From the NCBI RefSeq assembly GCF_000247695.1, contig NW_004624783.1:6686194-6750193 (forward strand): a stretch of 64,000 bases of DNA, in the 5' to 3' direction. Position numbers and translations under genes: made by a program. The notes under the pieces are model-generated. The model was not told the DNA's origin and searched no databases. It saw only the letters and a program-made list of their open reading frames with translations. Source of the DNA: Heterocephalus glaber. Its lineage: Eukaryota > Chordata > Mammalia > Rodentia > Bathyergidae. Of this stretch, positions 41,551-52,496 are shown piece by piece; within the stretch, counting starts at the first letter, position 1, and every line of letters begins with the position of its first letter.

Positions 41551-44487
41551 GATTTTGGTACCAAGAGTGAGTTATATTAACTCTTTAGCCCTGTCTCACA
41601 ACTTAGTTTGCAGGGATCTTGATCACTTTTCTCTCCCACAAAGTACCACACTGGTCCATTACATTGATGATATTATGCTGATTGGACCAAGTGAGCAGGA
41701 GGTAGCAACCACTCTGGATTTGTTATTAAAGCATTTGAGACCCAGATGATGGGAAATAAATCCAGCTAAAATTCAAGGTCTCTCTGCCTTGGTGAAATTT
41801 CTAGGAGTCCAGTGGTGTGGGGGATGTAGAGCTATCCTTTCTAAGGTAAAAGATAAGTTGTTGGATCTGGCTCCCCCTACAACCAAAAAAGAGGCATGGG
41901 ATCTAGTGGGCCTATTTAGATTTTGGAGGCAATAGATTCCTCACTTAGGTGTTTTACTCTGACCCATTTATCAAGTGACTCAGAAAGCTGCTAGTTTTGA
42001 GTGGGAGCCAGAACAAGAAAAGACTCTGCAAAAGGTCCAAGCTTCTGTTCAGGCTGCTCTGCTACTTGGGCCATGTGATCCAGCAGATCCAATGGTACTT
42101 GAAGTGTCAGTGGCAGGTAGAGATGGTGTTTGGAGTGAGTCTCTGGCAGGCCTCCATAGATGAATTGCAGTGGAAATCTTTAGGATTTTGGAGCAAGGCT
42201 CTTCTATCATTTGTAAACTACTCTCCATTTGAGAAACAGCTCCTGGTCTGCTACTGGGCCTTAGTGGAAGCTGAATGCTTGACCTTGGGACACCAGGTTA
42301 CCAGGCAACCTGAGTTACCTATCATGAGTTGGTATTATGTGATCTACAAAGTCATGGGGTTGGAGGGGCACAGCAATAGTCTATCATTAAATGGAAATGG
42401 TATTTACATGATCGAGCCAGCATAGGTCCAGAGGGTACAAGTAAGTTACATGAAGAAGTTGCCCAGATGCCCATGGCTCCTCCTGCTATATTCTTCTGGT
42501 TTTCCAGCATGCACCGATGGCCTCATGGGGTGTGTCATATGATCAGCTGTCAGAGGAAGAGAAGGGTAAAAGCCTAGTTCATGGATGGTTTGGCACGTTA
42601 TGCAGGCACCATCCACAAGTGGGCAGCTACAGCAGTACAGTCCCTCTCCAGGATATTCCTGAAGAACAGTGGTGAAGGGAAATCTTCACTGTGGGCAGAA
42701 CTTTGGGCAGTGTACCTGGTAGTATATTTTGTCTGGAAGGAAAAATGGCCAGATGTGCAACTATATACTGATTCATGGGCTGTAGCCAATGGTAGAAGAT
42801 TGATGTCAAAGATATTTCGGGAAGAGGTATGTGGATAGACCTCTCCATATGGGCAAAGGATGTATAAATATTTGTGTTCCATGTAAATACTTACCAGAAA
42901 GTGACCTCAGCAGAAGAGAACTTTAACAATCAAGTGGATAAGGTGATAGTGGATAATGGTCAACTTCTTTCTTCAGCCACCTCTGTTGCCCAATAGGCTT
43001 ATGAACCAAGTAGTCATGGTGGCAGGGATGGAAGTTATGCATGGAGTCAGCAACACAGACTCCCACTCACCAAGGCTGACCTGGCTACAGCCACTGCTGA
43101 ATGCCCAGTATGCCAGCAAAAGAAACCAGAAATGAGTCCTCAATATGGCACCATTCCCTAGAGTGATCAGCTGTGGCATGATGGACGCTTAATTATATTA
43201 GATGGCTTCCATCATGGAAAGGATAGTGCTTTGTCCTTACTGACATAGACACTTATTCTGGATATGGATTTGCCTTCCCTGCGTGCAATGCTTCTGCCAA
43301 CACTACCATCCACGGACTCACTGAATGCCTTATCAACCATCCTGGAATTCCACACAGCATTACCTCTAACTATGGAACACACTTTATGGCCAAAGAAGTG
43401 AAGCAATGGGTTCATGCTCATGGAATTCACTGGTCTTACCATGTTTCTTACCATCCAGAAGCAGCTAGATTGATAGAAAGGTGAAATGGTCTTTTGAAGA
43501 CACATTTATAATGCCAGCTAGGTGGCAGGCAATAGCTTGCAGGGCTGGGGCAAGGTTCTTCAAAAAGCTATATATGCTTTGAATTAGTGTCCACCATACG
43601 GTCCTGTGTGTCTCCTATAGCCAAGATTCACGGGTCCAGGAATCGAGGGGTGGAAGTGGGAATGGTACCATTCAACATTACTCCTAGTACCCCAATAGCA
43701 AAATTTGTGTGTCCTATTCCCATGACCTTATACTCTGCTGGCCTAGAAGTCTTAGTTTGAGAGGGTGGAAGGCTTTATCAGGAATCACAGTGATACCATT
43801 GAACTGGAAGCTAAGACTTCCCTGTGGTCATTTTGATCTCCTTATGCCTCTGAGGAAACAAGCTAAACAGGGAGTTACTGTGTCAGCAGGGGTGACTCAG
43901 ACTGAGAATATACTTGGAGTGCAGGAGATCCCTTAGGGCACCTCCTTGTATTACCATGCCCTGTTATTAAAGTCAGTGGGAAACTACAACAACCCAATCC
44001 AGGGAGAATGACAAATGGTCCAGAATCTTCAGGAATCAAGATATGTGTGCCCCTACCAGGGAAAGAACCAAGACCTCCTGAGGTGCTTCCTGAAGGCCAA
44101 GGGAATGGGTAGTACATGAGTGGATACTACAGAATGGGTAGTAGAAGAAGGTAGTTCTAAATACCAGCTTCAACCCCATGATCAGCTATAGAAATGAGGA
44201 CTGTAATTTTAATAGTTCTCTCCTAATATGCTTCCAATGTAATATAATGTTGATAGACTTAATATTGGTTCTTAAGTAGAGTTAAACTTATGTTATAATG
44301 TTCAAGTTATGAAATGTTAGGAGTAAGCATCACCCAAAGAAAACTTGCCTGCTATTCTGGTGTGGAAATTAATGTGTTTCTGTTTGTACGTAGGATAGTT
44401 ACAACATGTTAGGTGTAATTATGAACTTGTCTTTAAAGGCTGTGGTTTAAAGGAATGTGTCTGGTTGTCAGGTTGACAAGGGGTGGA
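41551..44487 (+). mobile_element. Decayed ERV-L pol region (RT, RNase H, integrase, dUTPase-like)
   Basis: An old endogenous retrovirus copy with no usable ORF. Order: primer-binding site; reverse transcriptase starting mid-domain with YIDD at 41660-41671; stop codons near 41747 and 41932; RNase H-like stretch at about 42575-42800; integrase zinc-finger CPVC near 43108; integrase core at 43248-43478; dUTPase-like remnant at about 43780-44130; polypurine tract GACAAGGGGTGG before 44488. gag and the N-terminal half of RT are absent. Frameshifts and stops break every domain, and the second integrase Asp position reads Asn (43368-43370). No env is seen, as expected for this class. Confidence 0.8.
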
Positions 44488-44908
44488 TTGTGCTAGTTAA
44501 TTGATTGTGTGAATTGAATAAGAAACACCCAACTAAATTGACTCAGCATGGTTCTGGGTGTGGAAGACCCACCCTAGGATGGATTGTTACCAGAATGGTA
44601 TAAAAGGGAAACAGAGAGGGAAGGCTTGCCTTTGTTCTTTGGAAGAGCTCCAGTCTTGGCCTTCACCTTGGACATCGTCTCCTGGCTTCCATCACAGACC
44701 CTTTGGCCTCCTGATATGGACTTGCTTGGGACACTACACGGAGCTCCAGGCCTTTACTGGATCTTTCAGATCTCCATTGCACAGACAGACATTTTGCACT
44801 CTTCCACATTTGACTCTGTGGGTGCCACTGTAAGCCAATCATGTAAATTCTTATATATTTGTATATCTCACATTAAATTGTTTCTCTAGTAAGCACTGAC
44901 TGATACAC
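44488..44908 (+). mobile_element. ERVL-type 3' LTR
   Basis: Begins TGTGCTAGTTAATTG right after a polypurine tract and ends CACTGACTGATACAC. It has a TATA-like GGTATAAAAGGG and ATTAAA near the end. It is not a close copy of the LTR at 41102, so the two do not form an ordinary matched pair. Confidence 0.65.
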
Positions 44909-44914
44909 TCATGT

Positions 44915-45155
44915 TCTGTCAGCATTGCTCTAAGTACTATGTAATCTCCAGAATCACAGAAGGCCTAAAAAAAAGAAACACAGAAGGTAAAGTAAGTTGT
45001 GTTTTACCCCTTTCACAGATGGGCAATCCGAGGCATGGAGAGACTGAATAATGCATTGTACATCACACAGTTCATAGATGTGAAGTGTGACAATAGCTCA
45101 CAGGTTGGATCTGGTACCCTGTGTCTGGGCCATTATGCTGTACTGCCTTTCTGGG
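44915..45155 (-). repeat. MIR element
   Basis: 'TTTCACAGATGGGCAATCCG', 'CATCACACAGTTCATAGATG' and 'GGCCATTATGCTGTACTGCC' follow the reverse MIR order. Confidence 0.65.
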
Positions 45156-45633
45156 TAAAAATATCTTGTGGAAGCAAAGCCATACTTTCACAGGCTTTCA
45201 CATGGCTTTGTCCTGCCAGCTCCATTAAGCATCTGAACAAAAAGTTACAGAACGTTCAAATTAATGTTTCCATTTGGAGGCAAGGAGACAGATGGCACTG
45301 TTTTCTTCAGTAAGGAAGTCTCTGTCTCCAAAGGTGTTTGAGCAGAGGAAGGCTGACTTTTGTATTCTTGCAGTTCCTTAGAAAGACCTTTGTTCTTTTT
45401 CATGAAGTAAAAGTTTTAAATCCTTGTGTTCTTGAAATTTAAATCTGGCTAATTTCTAAAGAAGCAAATAGCCTGCACACCTCCCCATAGCACGCCTAGA
45501 TACAATCTTATTCCATTTATAGGACTTGAAAGTCTGCACAACCACAACTGCTGGGAAGAAATTATTTACAACTGCTTTGACCTAGTGCTATGGGAACTGA
45601 AGGAATCTTGCACAACCTCATCCCTGCCGCATT

Positions 45634-45636
<3 letters not shown>
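45156..45636. other. Intergenic, nothing recognised
   Basis: Unique-looking sequence between a MIR and a CA repeat. Confidence 0.5.

Positions 45637-45667
<31 letters not shown>
45637..45667. repeat. (CA)n microsatellite
   Basis: About 15 CA units. Confidence 0.95.
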
Positions 45668-45668
<1 letters not shown>

Positions 45669-45751
45669 ATTCTTCCCATCTATACCTTTTTAGCTGAAAA
45701 AATATTTGAAAGCAGTCTTAGAGAAGAATTATTTAATTACTAAATAATTAT

Positions 45752-45851
45752 NNNNNNNNNNNNNNNNNNNNNNNNNNNNNNNNNNNNNNNNNNNNNNNNN
45801 NNNNNNNNNNNNNNNNNNNNNNNNNNNNNNNNNNNNNNNNNNNNNNNNNNN
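45752..45851. other. Assembly gap (100 N)
   Basis: Exactly 100 unknown bases, a conventional placeholder length; the true distance is unknown. Confidence 0.99.
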
Positions 45852-45904
45852 ATATGGAAAATCTCCAAGACGAATGATAAAAAGGAGTATAGAACAGGAT
45901 GTAT

Positions 45905-46031
45905 TAGCCAGGAATAGTGGCACATTCAGGAGGCTGAGGCAGGAGGATTGATGTGAATTTGAGGCCAGAATGCACCACACAGTGGTCAAGCCCAGTAACG
46001 AGACCCTGTATCCAAAAAAAAAAAAAAAAAA
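45905..46031 (+). repeat. B1-type SINE
   Basis: Diverged: 'TAGCCAGGAATAGTGGCACA' to ACCCTGTATCCAAAA with an A tail; lacks part of the first third. Confidence 0.75.
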
Positions 46032-46453
46032 TATATTGTGTAAAACAAAATATTGGTTTCAAAGAAGATAGAATGGATGAGTACCATGGGAATTTTCTGA
46101 AAGAACAAAAAATACTGATACTGATTACTTCTGGGGAAGAAGATGGGGATATAAATGGGAGGAGATTACATTTGTCATAGTGTATTTTTGTATTTTCTGA
46201 AATTTTATGTGTATCTTAACAAAAAAACCAGTAAATACATAAATGTGTTCTTCCTTCAGTTTGACACTCATTTCCTAACAAGCCTGAAAATCTTTCTTTG
46301 CTTGACTCTCCTTTGACTATATTTATAGTTGCAAGCATTTTTCAAATAAAAATAACTTCTCCTGGGATTTCCCTTACACCTCAAATAGTAATAGAGAAGA
46401 AGAGTAAATGAATCAATTTGCTATTTATTAAGTTTGTGATGAGCATTAATGGG

Positions 46454-47000
46454 TATAATGGATTGAATGGTGGCTCCAGAAAAGATTATGTCCATATTCT
46501 AATACTCAGAAATTGTTACTATAACATTTTGTTGTGTTGGTTGTTTTGAAACAGGGTCTCATTATGTAGGTCAGCCTGACCTTGAACTCACAGTGATCCT
46601 CTTGTCTCAGCCTCCTGAGTGCTGGGATTACAGGCGTGTGCCACCATGCCTGGCTTTGTGACTATTACCTTATATGACAAAAGAATGAGTATTATCATAT
46701 ATGACAAAAGATGTGTTAAATTCAGGACACTGAGAAGAGGAGTTTATCTTGGATTATCCAGCTGGGGCTTAAATGCAGTCATATGGATCCTTTTAAGGGA
46801 GAAGTAGCAGGAGTCTTAAGAGGAGGAGGAAGCGATGTGAACCTGGAGTCCAGGCTGGAGTGACAGACTGCAAGCCACGGAAGTCCCAGAGCCCCAGGGG
46901 CTGGAAGAGGCAAAGCGCCTAGAGCCTTTTGGAAAGAGGGTAGGCCTTGTGATTTCAGTGTTCTGCCTCCAGGCTGAGAGAGGATGAGTTTGCTTTAAAC
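46454..47000 (+). mobile_element. MLT1-type MaLR LTR with B1 insertion
   Basis: 'TAATGGATTGAATGGTGGCT' start, 'GGAGGAAGCGATGTGAACCT' in the middle, 'TAGAGCCTTTTGGAAAGAGG' later. A reverse B1 at about 46540-46655 interrupts it. Confidence 0.65.
46540..46655 (-). repeat. B1-type SINE
   Basis: 'GAAACAGGGTCTCATTATGT' to 'GTGTGCCACCATGCCTGGCT'. Confidence 0.85.
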
Positions 47001-47279
47001 ACCTCCTTCCTGGTGAGTTGTAGCAGCAGACCCGGGAAGTTCATACAGGGTGAAGAAAGTACAACCAATAGCCAACGTTTGGCTTTGGATTCCATAAAGT
47101 AGTCATGGTTATTCCAATATAAATAATATGCAGCTTGACAGAATTCTGTTGTAGGTATTTTAGTTTCTATTGATGAAACTGTGAAGTAGTAGGGTTCTTG
47201 CCAGTGAATACATGAGAGGCTCACTGGGCACCTATGCCCAGAAGACTCAGAGGCTTTTCAACTCAAGAACAAATATCTG

Positions 47280-47690
47280 AGTCTGTTCAGCTGCTATTAA
47301 AAAATGCTATTGCCAGGGATTTAGCTCAGTGGTTCTGGTGTCTGCCTTGCAAGCGCAAGGTCCTGAGTTCAATCCCTGGTACCAAAAAAAAAAAAAAAAA
47401 TCCATAAACTGGGTAGTTTATAAACAGCCGAACAGATTTCTCAAAGTTCTGGAGGCAAGTCTAAATCAAGCCAGATTCAGTGCCTGATGAGGACCTGCTT
47501 TCTGGCTCCTACACAGTGCCCTCTTGCTGTGTCCTTTACATGGCACTAACTACATTCATGAGGGCCCTGTTTCCATGACCTAATCACATTGCAAAGACCC
47601 TGCCTCCTAATTGTCACCTGGGGTGTTAGAATTTCAACATACGAATTTTCAGGGGTTGGGAACATTGCAACATAGAGGTTTAATGTCTTA
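47280..47690 (-). mobile_element. MaLR-type LTR with ID-like insertion
   Basis: 'CATAAACTGGGTAGTTTATA', 'CTCAAAGTTCTGGAGGCAAG', 'CTTGCTGTGTCCTTTACATG' and 'TCAACATACGAATTTTCAGG' in reverse LTR order. Confidence 0.65.
47311..47400 (+). repeat. ID-like SINE
   Basis: Starts TGCCAGGGATTTAGCTCAGT; GGTACC plus a long A tail. Confidence 0.9.
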
Positions 47691-47792
47691 AAGAAAATAT
47701 AAGAATAGGCAAACATTTAAACAGTTAATTCATCAAGAAAAGGTATTTGAAGGTGTGAGATGCTCAGGTCTTACTTTATATAAATTTTCCAG

Positions 47793-47877
47793 GGCCAGGG
47801 ATTTAGCTCAGTGGTTCCACTGCCTGCCTCCGAAAGTGCAAGGTTCCGAGTTCAATCCCCGTTTCCAAAAAAAAGAG
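47793..47877 (+). repeat. ID-like SINE with perfect target duplication
   Basis: ATAAATTTTCCAG at 47780-47792 and 47878-47890. The terminal GGTACC is mutated to GTTTCC. Confidence 0.93.
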
Positions 47878-48278
47878 ATAAATTTTCCAGACAAGGAATT
47901 CTAATGAAATACCAGAGGCTAATGAAGCGTCACTAGTGGAAAGAAGTAAAAACACGTAGGTTGTGTGTTAGTCAGCTTTCTGTCACTATAACAAAATATT
48001 CAATTAACTTATAAAGAGAAAAGGTTTATTTTGGCTCATGGTTCTAGAGGTTCTAGCCCAAGATCCAGTAGCCCATTGCTTTGTGCCTTTGTCAAGGGCA
48101 GCATTACAGCAAGAGTGTGTGGCAGAGCAAACCATTTATCTTACATACCAGGAAGCAAAGAAAGAGGAGCTAGAGTCTCACAGTCCCCTTCAGAGTCATC
48201 CCCTAGTGACTCGAGCACTCCAACTAGGCCCCATCTCCTCATAGTGCCATCCTGGGGCCTAAATGTTTAGCACATGTA

Positions 48279-48311
<33 letters not shown>
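48279..48311. repeat. (GT)n microsatellite
   Basis: About 16 GT units inside the LTR. Confidence 0.93.
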
Positions 48312-48312
<1 letters not shown>

Positions 48313-48329
48313 ATGCAAATGCATGTGCA

Positions 48330-48660
48330 CACTGTACTGGGGATTAAACCCAGAACCCTCACACTGAGCTAAAAATTTAAAAAAATTGTTTTTGAAACAA
48401 TAGCCGAGCGAGGTGACACACACCTGTAATCCCAGCCCTCAGGAGGATGAAGCAGGAGGATCACTGTGAGTTCAAGGCCAACCTGGGCTACATACTGAGT
48501 TCAGGGCCAGGCTGAAATACAAAGGGAGACCCTGCCTCAAAAAACCAAAAAAACTTTTTGAAACAAGATCTTGCTAAACCGCTACATAGTCCAGCCTAGG
48601 CTCAAATTATAATCTTCCTGCCTCAGCCTCCCAGAATGCTGGGATTACAGGGGTGTGCAC
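48330..48660 (-). repeat. B1-dID dimer (minus) split by a B1 (plus) at 48400-48548
   Basis: ID half 'GTACTGGGGATTAAACCCAG'; forward B1 'GCCGAGCGAGGTGACACACA' to CCCTGCCTCAAAA; then the reverse B1 half 'GAAACAAGATCTTGCTAAAC' resumes. The linker TTTTTGAAACAA is duplicated at the insertion. Confidence 0.8.
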
Positions 48661-48939
48661 ATGGACCTTTGAGGGGATCTCATCCAAACCACAGCACTAT
48701 AGCAGGCTACAGGGACAACTCACATGTTTTCCAAAAATTCTCTATTAAGGTTTACTCACAGAAACATTTCCAAAAGTATTTGTGTGTTGTTACAGTGCTT
48801 TGCCAATGTAGACAGAGCTTTAATCTCCCCCTTTTTCTGTCTCAGTTTAGATCCTACACATCTCCTTATATTGTTAAATGCCTCCATACAAATGGTCAGT
48901 GTTGAGTCATGAAATTATAAGGGTGACAAATAGGTAAAT

Positions 48940-49022
48940 TGTTATTTTTCAATGCTGATGATCAAACCCAGGGCTTTTTGTGTACTAGGCAAGAACCGCA
49001 CCACTGAGCAACTCTCCCAGCA
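48940..49022 (-). repeat. Older ID-type SINE
   Basis: 'GCTGATGATCAAACCCAGGG' to CTGAGCAACTCTCCCAGCAC. Confidence 0.72.
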
Positions 49023-49191
49023 CTTCTGTTGGTTGAGAGAAATGAGAAAGAGGTAGAGACTCAGAAGCAGGCAAAAGTCATATATAATGTATAAATAATC
49101 ATGCTGTAGCCCTTTCTACTCTAACATGTATTTTTTGATGTTTCACGCGTTGAAAGGGAACATGTAAAGTATGCATTAAAATATGTATTAG

Positions 49192-49220
49192 TCCCGAGTT
49201 TGATCCCTGGTACCAAAAAA
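49192..49220 (+). repeat. 29-bp 5'-truncated ID-like SINE insertion
   Basis: Only the last 23 nt of the element (TCCCGAGTTTGATCCCTGG plus TACC) and a few A's are present. AAAATATGTATTAG flanks it exactly at 49178-49191 and 49221-49234. Confidence 0.88.
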
Positions 49221-49234
49221 AAAATATGTATTAG

Positions 49235-49700
49235 TATTAATCACATGTAAGGATAGTACTGGCTGTAGAAACTACTGTTTCACAAATGTTACGTAAAGCT
49301 AAATCCTGTAATTGTAAAATATTCTTTCACTATAGAAAACATTCTCTTATCACACTATTATAGAAAAGTCTGGCCTGGAACTGTATTGCAGTCAGAGCAG
49401 AAGTTCATTAGCAGAGTCCAGTATTTCTGAAATCATGGTAAAACTTTCTTTGTCCTCAAACACCACCCTAAACACAAATTTAGCACCTAGCTTTTCAGCA
49501 TGTCAAAAGAGTGGCAAAGTTCATTCTTGAGCCAGCCTAGATGTTAAGGTTATCATTCAGCTCATTGACTGTACCACTATAAAGATCAAGGCCATAAGTT
49601 TGATTATATGAACCAGCATAATTTTCATTCCGGAACTGCAGCTGCATTGTTAGTCTCAGTTTGTTTTATTATAAACATGGATCACCTCAAAAAGGACTAA
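49235..49700. other. Intergenic, nothing recognised
   Basis: Low-GC unique-looking sequence. Confidence 0.5.
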
Positions 49701-49702
49701 AC

Positions 49703-49790
49703 CAAAGGTCTGGGATGTGGCTCAGTAGTAGAGTGCCTGCCTAGCATGAGTGAGGCCCTAGGTTCAATCCCCAGTGTCTCTCTCTTTCAC
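49703..49790 (+). repeat. Older ID-type SINE
   Basis: 'GGTCTGGGATGTGGCTCAGT' to CAATCCCCAG, with a CT/CA-rich tail. Confidence 0.78.
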
Positions 49791-50386
49791 ACACAAAGGA
49801 AGGAAAGAATTCAAACTACTACTACTTGGGAGAGAAACCAGAATCATGAAAATACTTGTTTATATATTGTCTTTATACACCAGTGATTATTGCTAGGTGA
49901 AAGACTCCATTCCTACAGACAGGGAAGGTCAAGAAGGCCACAGGTGATGACCCTAACATAAAGCTGGAATGGAGGCTCCTCAGGTGCTTACTGGGAAGCT
50001 GTTAAAACTCTTCAGTCTCTAAGAGAGCCCTATCACCAATCTCAGGGGCTCCCTGGGAATCCACTACAACTCATGTGTGTCTGTATCTCTAGGAGCAGCT
50101 GCCTTCAGAGGATAAAGGCTCCTTTCCCCACTTCCAGATTTTTAAAGTTCCTTCTGTTAATAAATTTTAATCAAGCAGGATGGGGGATTCGGAGAAATGT
50201 AGTTGAAGGTTTTTCTTTTGCAGTGCAGAGGACCCCGGAGTAATGATGATTATTCAGAATTGCTAATAGAGTTAAGCCTTTCCATCCATATCTGGCTTCT
50301 AAATCAAAACCATGTCATACAAGTGTGGTAAATGTTATGCTTGTTCCTAATTATGTACTTCCTTTCTGTAAGAACATATGTGACCG
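49791..50386. other. Intergenic, nothing recognised
   Basis: Unique-looking sequence. Confidence 0.5.
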
Positions 50387-50387
50387 T

Positions 50388-50478
50388 GGGCCAGGGATTT
50401 AGCTCAGTGGTTCTGCTGCCTTGAAAGTACAAGGCCCCAAGTTCAATCCCTGGTACTAAAAAACAACAACAACAAAAG
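50388..50478 (+). repeat. ID-like SINE with small internal deletion
   Basis: 'CTGCTGCCTTGAAAGTACAA' shows loss of the CTGC repeat unit before TTGAAAG. The flanks 'ATATGTGACC' and GCATGTGACC are similar. Confidence 0.87.
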
Positions 50479-50486
50479 AATGCATG

Positions 50487-51045
50487 TGACCTTTAATTGT
50501 GACTGTCAACTGAGTTGGAACAAGAAACACCCATTGGAGTAGTGAAGCACACTTCTGGGTATGTCTGCAGCATTTCCAGAGATGACTGGCAGGCCGGTCA
50601 GCAAACCTGCAGAAGATCCATCTTGCTGTGGGTGGCACCACCCAACAGACTTGCAGCCCAGACAGGATGAAAAGCAAAGAAACGAAGTTGCTCTGCATTT
50701 GAAAAGCCTGATTCTGCTTGTGCAGGGACATCTTTTGCTGCTGCTACCTGCTGTGGACATCAGACTCCAGCTTATCAGCCTGTCAGCACAGATTCATACC
50801 AGCAAATGATTATGGTTAGGTGGAAGCTGTCGGGGAGCTGTGAAGCCTTTAGTCTTAGTCTGGCTCAGCATCCTTGATCCCTCTTGTTCCATAGCTTTGA
50901 GCAGCTCCTGGGTCCTCTGACTCTCCAGCATTCAGACAGCCACTGTAGACTCTCCCAGCTCTGGTCCAGTAAGCTTATCCAATAAAGCCCCTAGCATAGT
51001 TACATATACATGAAGTCCCTCTGGAAAACCCAAGCCAGTACAGTA
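50487..51045 (+). mobile_element. MLT2-like ERVL LTR
   Basis: 'TTGTGACTGTCAACTGAGTT', 'CACTTCTGGGTATGTCTGCA', 'CAGCTTATCAGCCTGTCAGC' and 'CTGGAAAACCCAAGCCAGTA' follow the MLT2-type order. Confidence 0.6.
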
Positions 51046-51385
51046 TAACACAGGCTTGCCTTCTTCTTCTTCACCAGTGTCCGGCCAGTCCATGTGAGTT
51101 GCTTTGGCCAATCATATGTGAGTTGTGAGTCATAGCACATCTGAGCAGCAGCTGTAAACTCATTTGTATGAGTGAGTCTCTTGCTACTGTAGTTTTCACT
51201 ACAAGAACAAATAGTCTACGCCATCAGCCCAATCTAGAGCTTAGAGCCCAGGATAAGACATGTAGAACAAGCAGTGCACAGGTCTATACATGAGAAAGAT
51301 ATGTTTGTTGTTGTGAGCCACTGACATCTTAGGCTTGTCACTAGAGCAAAGTATATTGAAGCTGGTACCAATAGTGGGTGATAGT
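51046..51385 (+). mobile_element. LTR end plus primer-binding-site-like motif
   Basis: 'GTTGTTGTGAGCCACTGACA' is typical of an ERV LTR 3' end. It is followed at about 51365 by TGGTACCAATAGTGGGTG, a tRNA-Leu-type primer-binding site look-alike. Nothing coding follows. Confidence 0.45.
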
Positions 51386-51434
51386 GGGTGGGTGGTAGTG
51401 GGTGATAACAAAACCTGAAAAATATGTGAGACTA

Positions 51435-51519
51435 TTTTTTTTTTGGTACCGGGGATTGAACTCGGGTCCTTGTGCTTGCGAGGCAGGCAGCAGAACCACT
51501 GAGCTAAATCCCCAGCCCT
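51435..51519 (-). repeat. ID-like SINE
   Basis: T9 tail, GGTACC at 51445-51450, CCCCAGCCC end; TGTGAGA flanks both sides. Confidence 0.9.
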
Positions 51520-51734
51520 TGTGAGATTGGTTTAAAAGCCAATGCCCAGTGAACAACACATAGAGAGGCTGGTAAGTTGTCAACCCATTATATGATGACA
51601 AAACATTTGTTAAAATCATTGCCTGCAATAACTTGCACTTAAAGAAAGTATGGTGGGTGAAAAGGTTTCAAGACAGAATGTGAGTACCATGAGTTGGTTA
51701 GCATTACTCACCTTTTAAAAAATATACTCATGCC

Positions 51735-51836
51735 AGGGGCTGGGGATTTAGCTCAGCGGTTTCACCGCCTGCTGTGCAAGTGCAAGGACCTGAGTTTGAT
51801 CCCCGGTACCAAAAAAGCCCCCAAAAACAAAAAAAA
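51735..51836 (+). repeat. ID-like SINE (younger of a nested pair)
   Basis: 'GGGCTGGGGATTTAGCTCAG' with TTTCACCGCCTGCTGTGC. ACTCATGCC at 51726-51734 and 51837-51845 is its target duplication. Confidence 0.9.
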
Positions 51837-51841
51837 CTCAT

Positions 51842-51936
51842 GCCGGAGATTTAGCTCAGTGGTGCTGCTGCCTGCCTGGCAAGCACAAGGTCCTGAGTTT
51901 GATCCCCAGTACCACAAAAACAAAAATAAAACAAAC
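51842..51936 (+). repeat. ID-like SINE (older of a nested pair)
   Basis: The outer duplication AAAAAATATACTCAT at 51717-51731 and 51937-51951 belongs to this copy. Confidence 0.9.
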
Positions 51937-52088
51937 AAAAAATATACTCATAATCAAGGATGGCTCTTGATTGGCCTTTTTTCAGGTAGGGATAGAAAAT
52001 TCAGGACTTAGAAAGTTGAAAGTGACGACATTTTTTATCCAACTTCTGAGAGAGAAAAATTTTAAATGTTTGAGGTAAAAGGCTGTTT

Positions 52089-52171
52089 AGGACAATGTAT
52101 GGCTTAATGCCAATCATCCTAGCACTCAGGAGGCTGAGGGAGAAGAATCATGAGTTCAAGCCCAGCCTGGA

Positions 52172-52211
<40 letters not shown>

Positions 52212-52420
52212 CTTTGGCAAGCATGGTGGCACATGCCTGTAATCCCAGCACTTAGAAGGCTAAAAGAGGAGGATCAGAAGTTTGAGCCCAACCTGGGAAA
52301 TTTAGCAATTTAGTGAGACCATGTCTCAAAAAAAAAATTTCAAAAAGGTGTGGGGGAGGTAACTCAGTGTGAAGGCCCTGGTTTCAATCCCCTGTACCAC
52401 CATCACCACTACCACCACCA
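52089..52420 (+). repeat. B1-dID dimer and B1 piece around a (CA)n run
   Basis: 52089-52174 is a B1 5' part that gives way to about 17 CA units (52175-52208). A second dimeric copy begins 'GCAAGCATGGTGGCACATGC' and carries a short ID half to about 52400. Confidence 0.78.
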
Positions 52421-52496
52421 ACACACAAATTTGTAGTTATGGGCAAATGAGCTGTTTTCTGTTTTAAAGCCAGGGTTTTCACTGAGCTACATCCAT

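Larger units (their letters stand above)
47967..48695 (-). mobile_element. ERVL-MaLR-type LTR, multiply interrupted
   Basis: Left: 'TGTTAGTCAGCTTTCTGTCA' and 'GAAAAGGTTTATTTTGGCTC'. Right: 'GGACCTTTGAGGGGATCTCA'. The middle holds a (GT)n run and two overlapping SINEs. Confidence 0.65.

Noticed and set aside
41534..44130. Functional or domesticated retroviral pol gene
   Set aside because: Stops and frameshifts occur in every domain, gag and half of RT are missing, and a key integrase position is changed; this is a relic.
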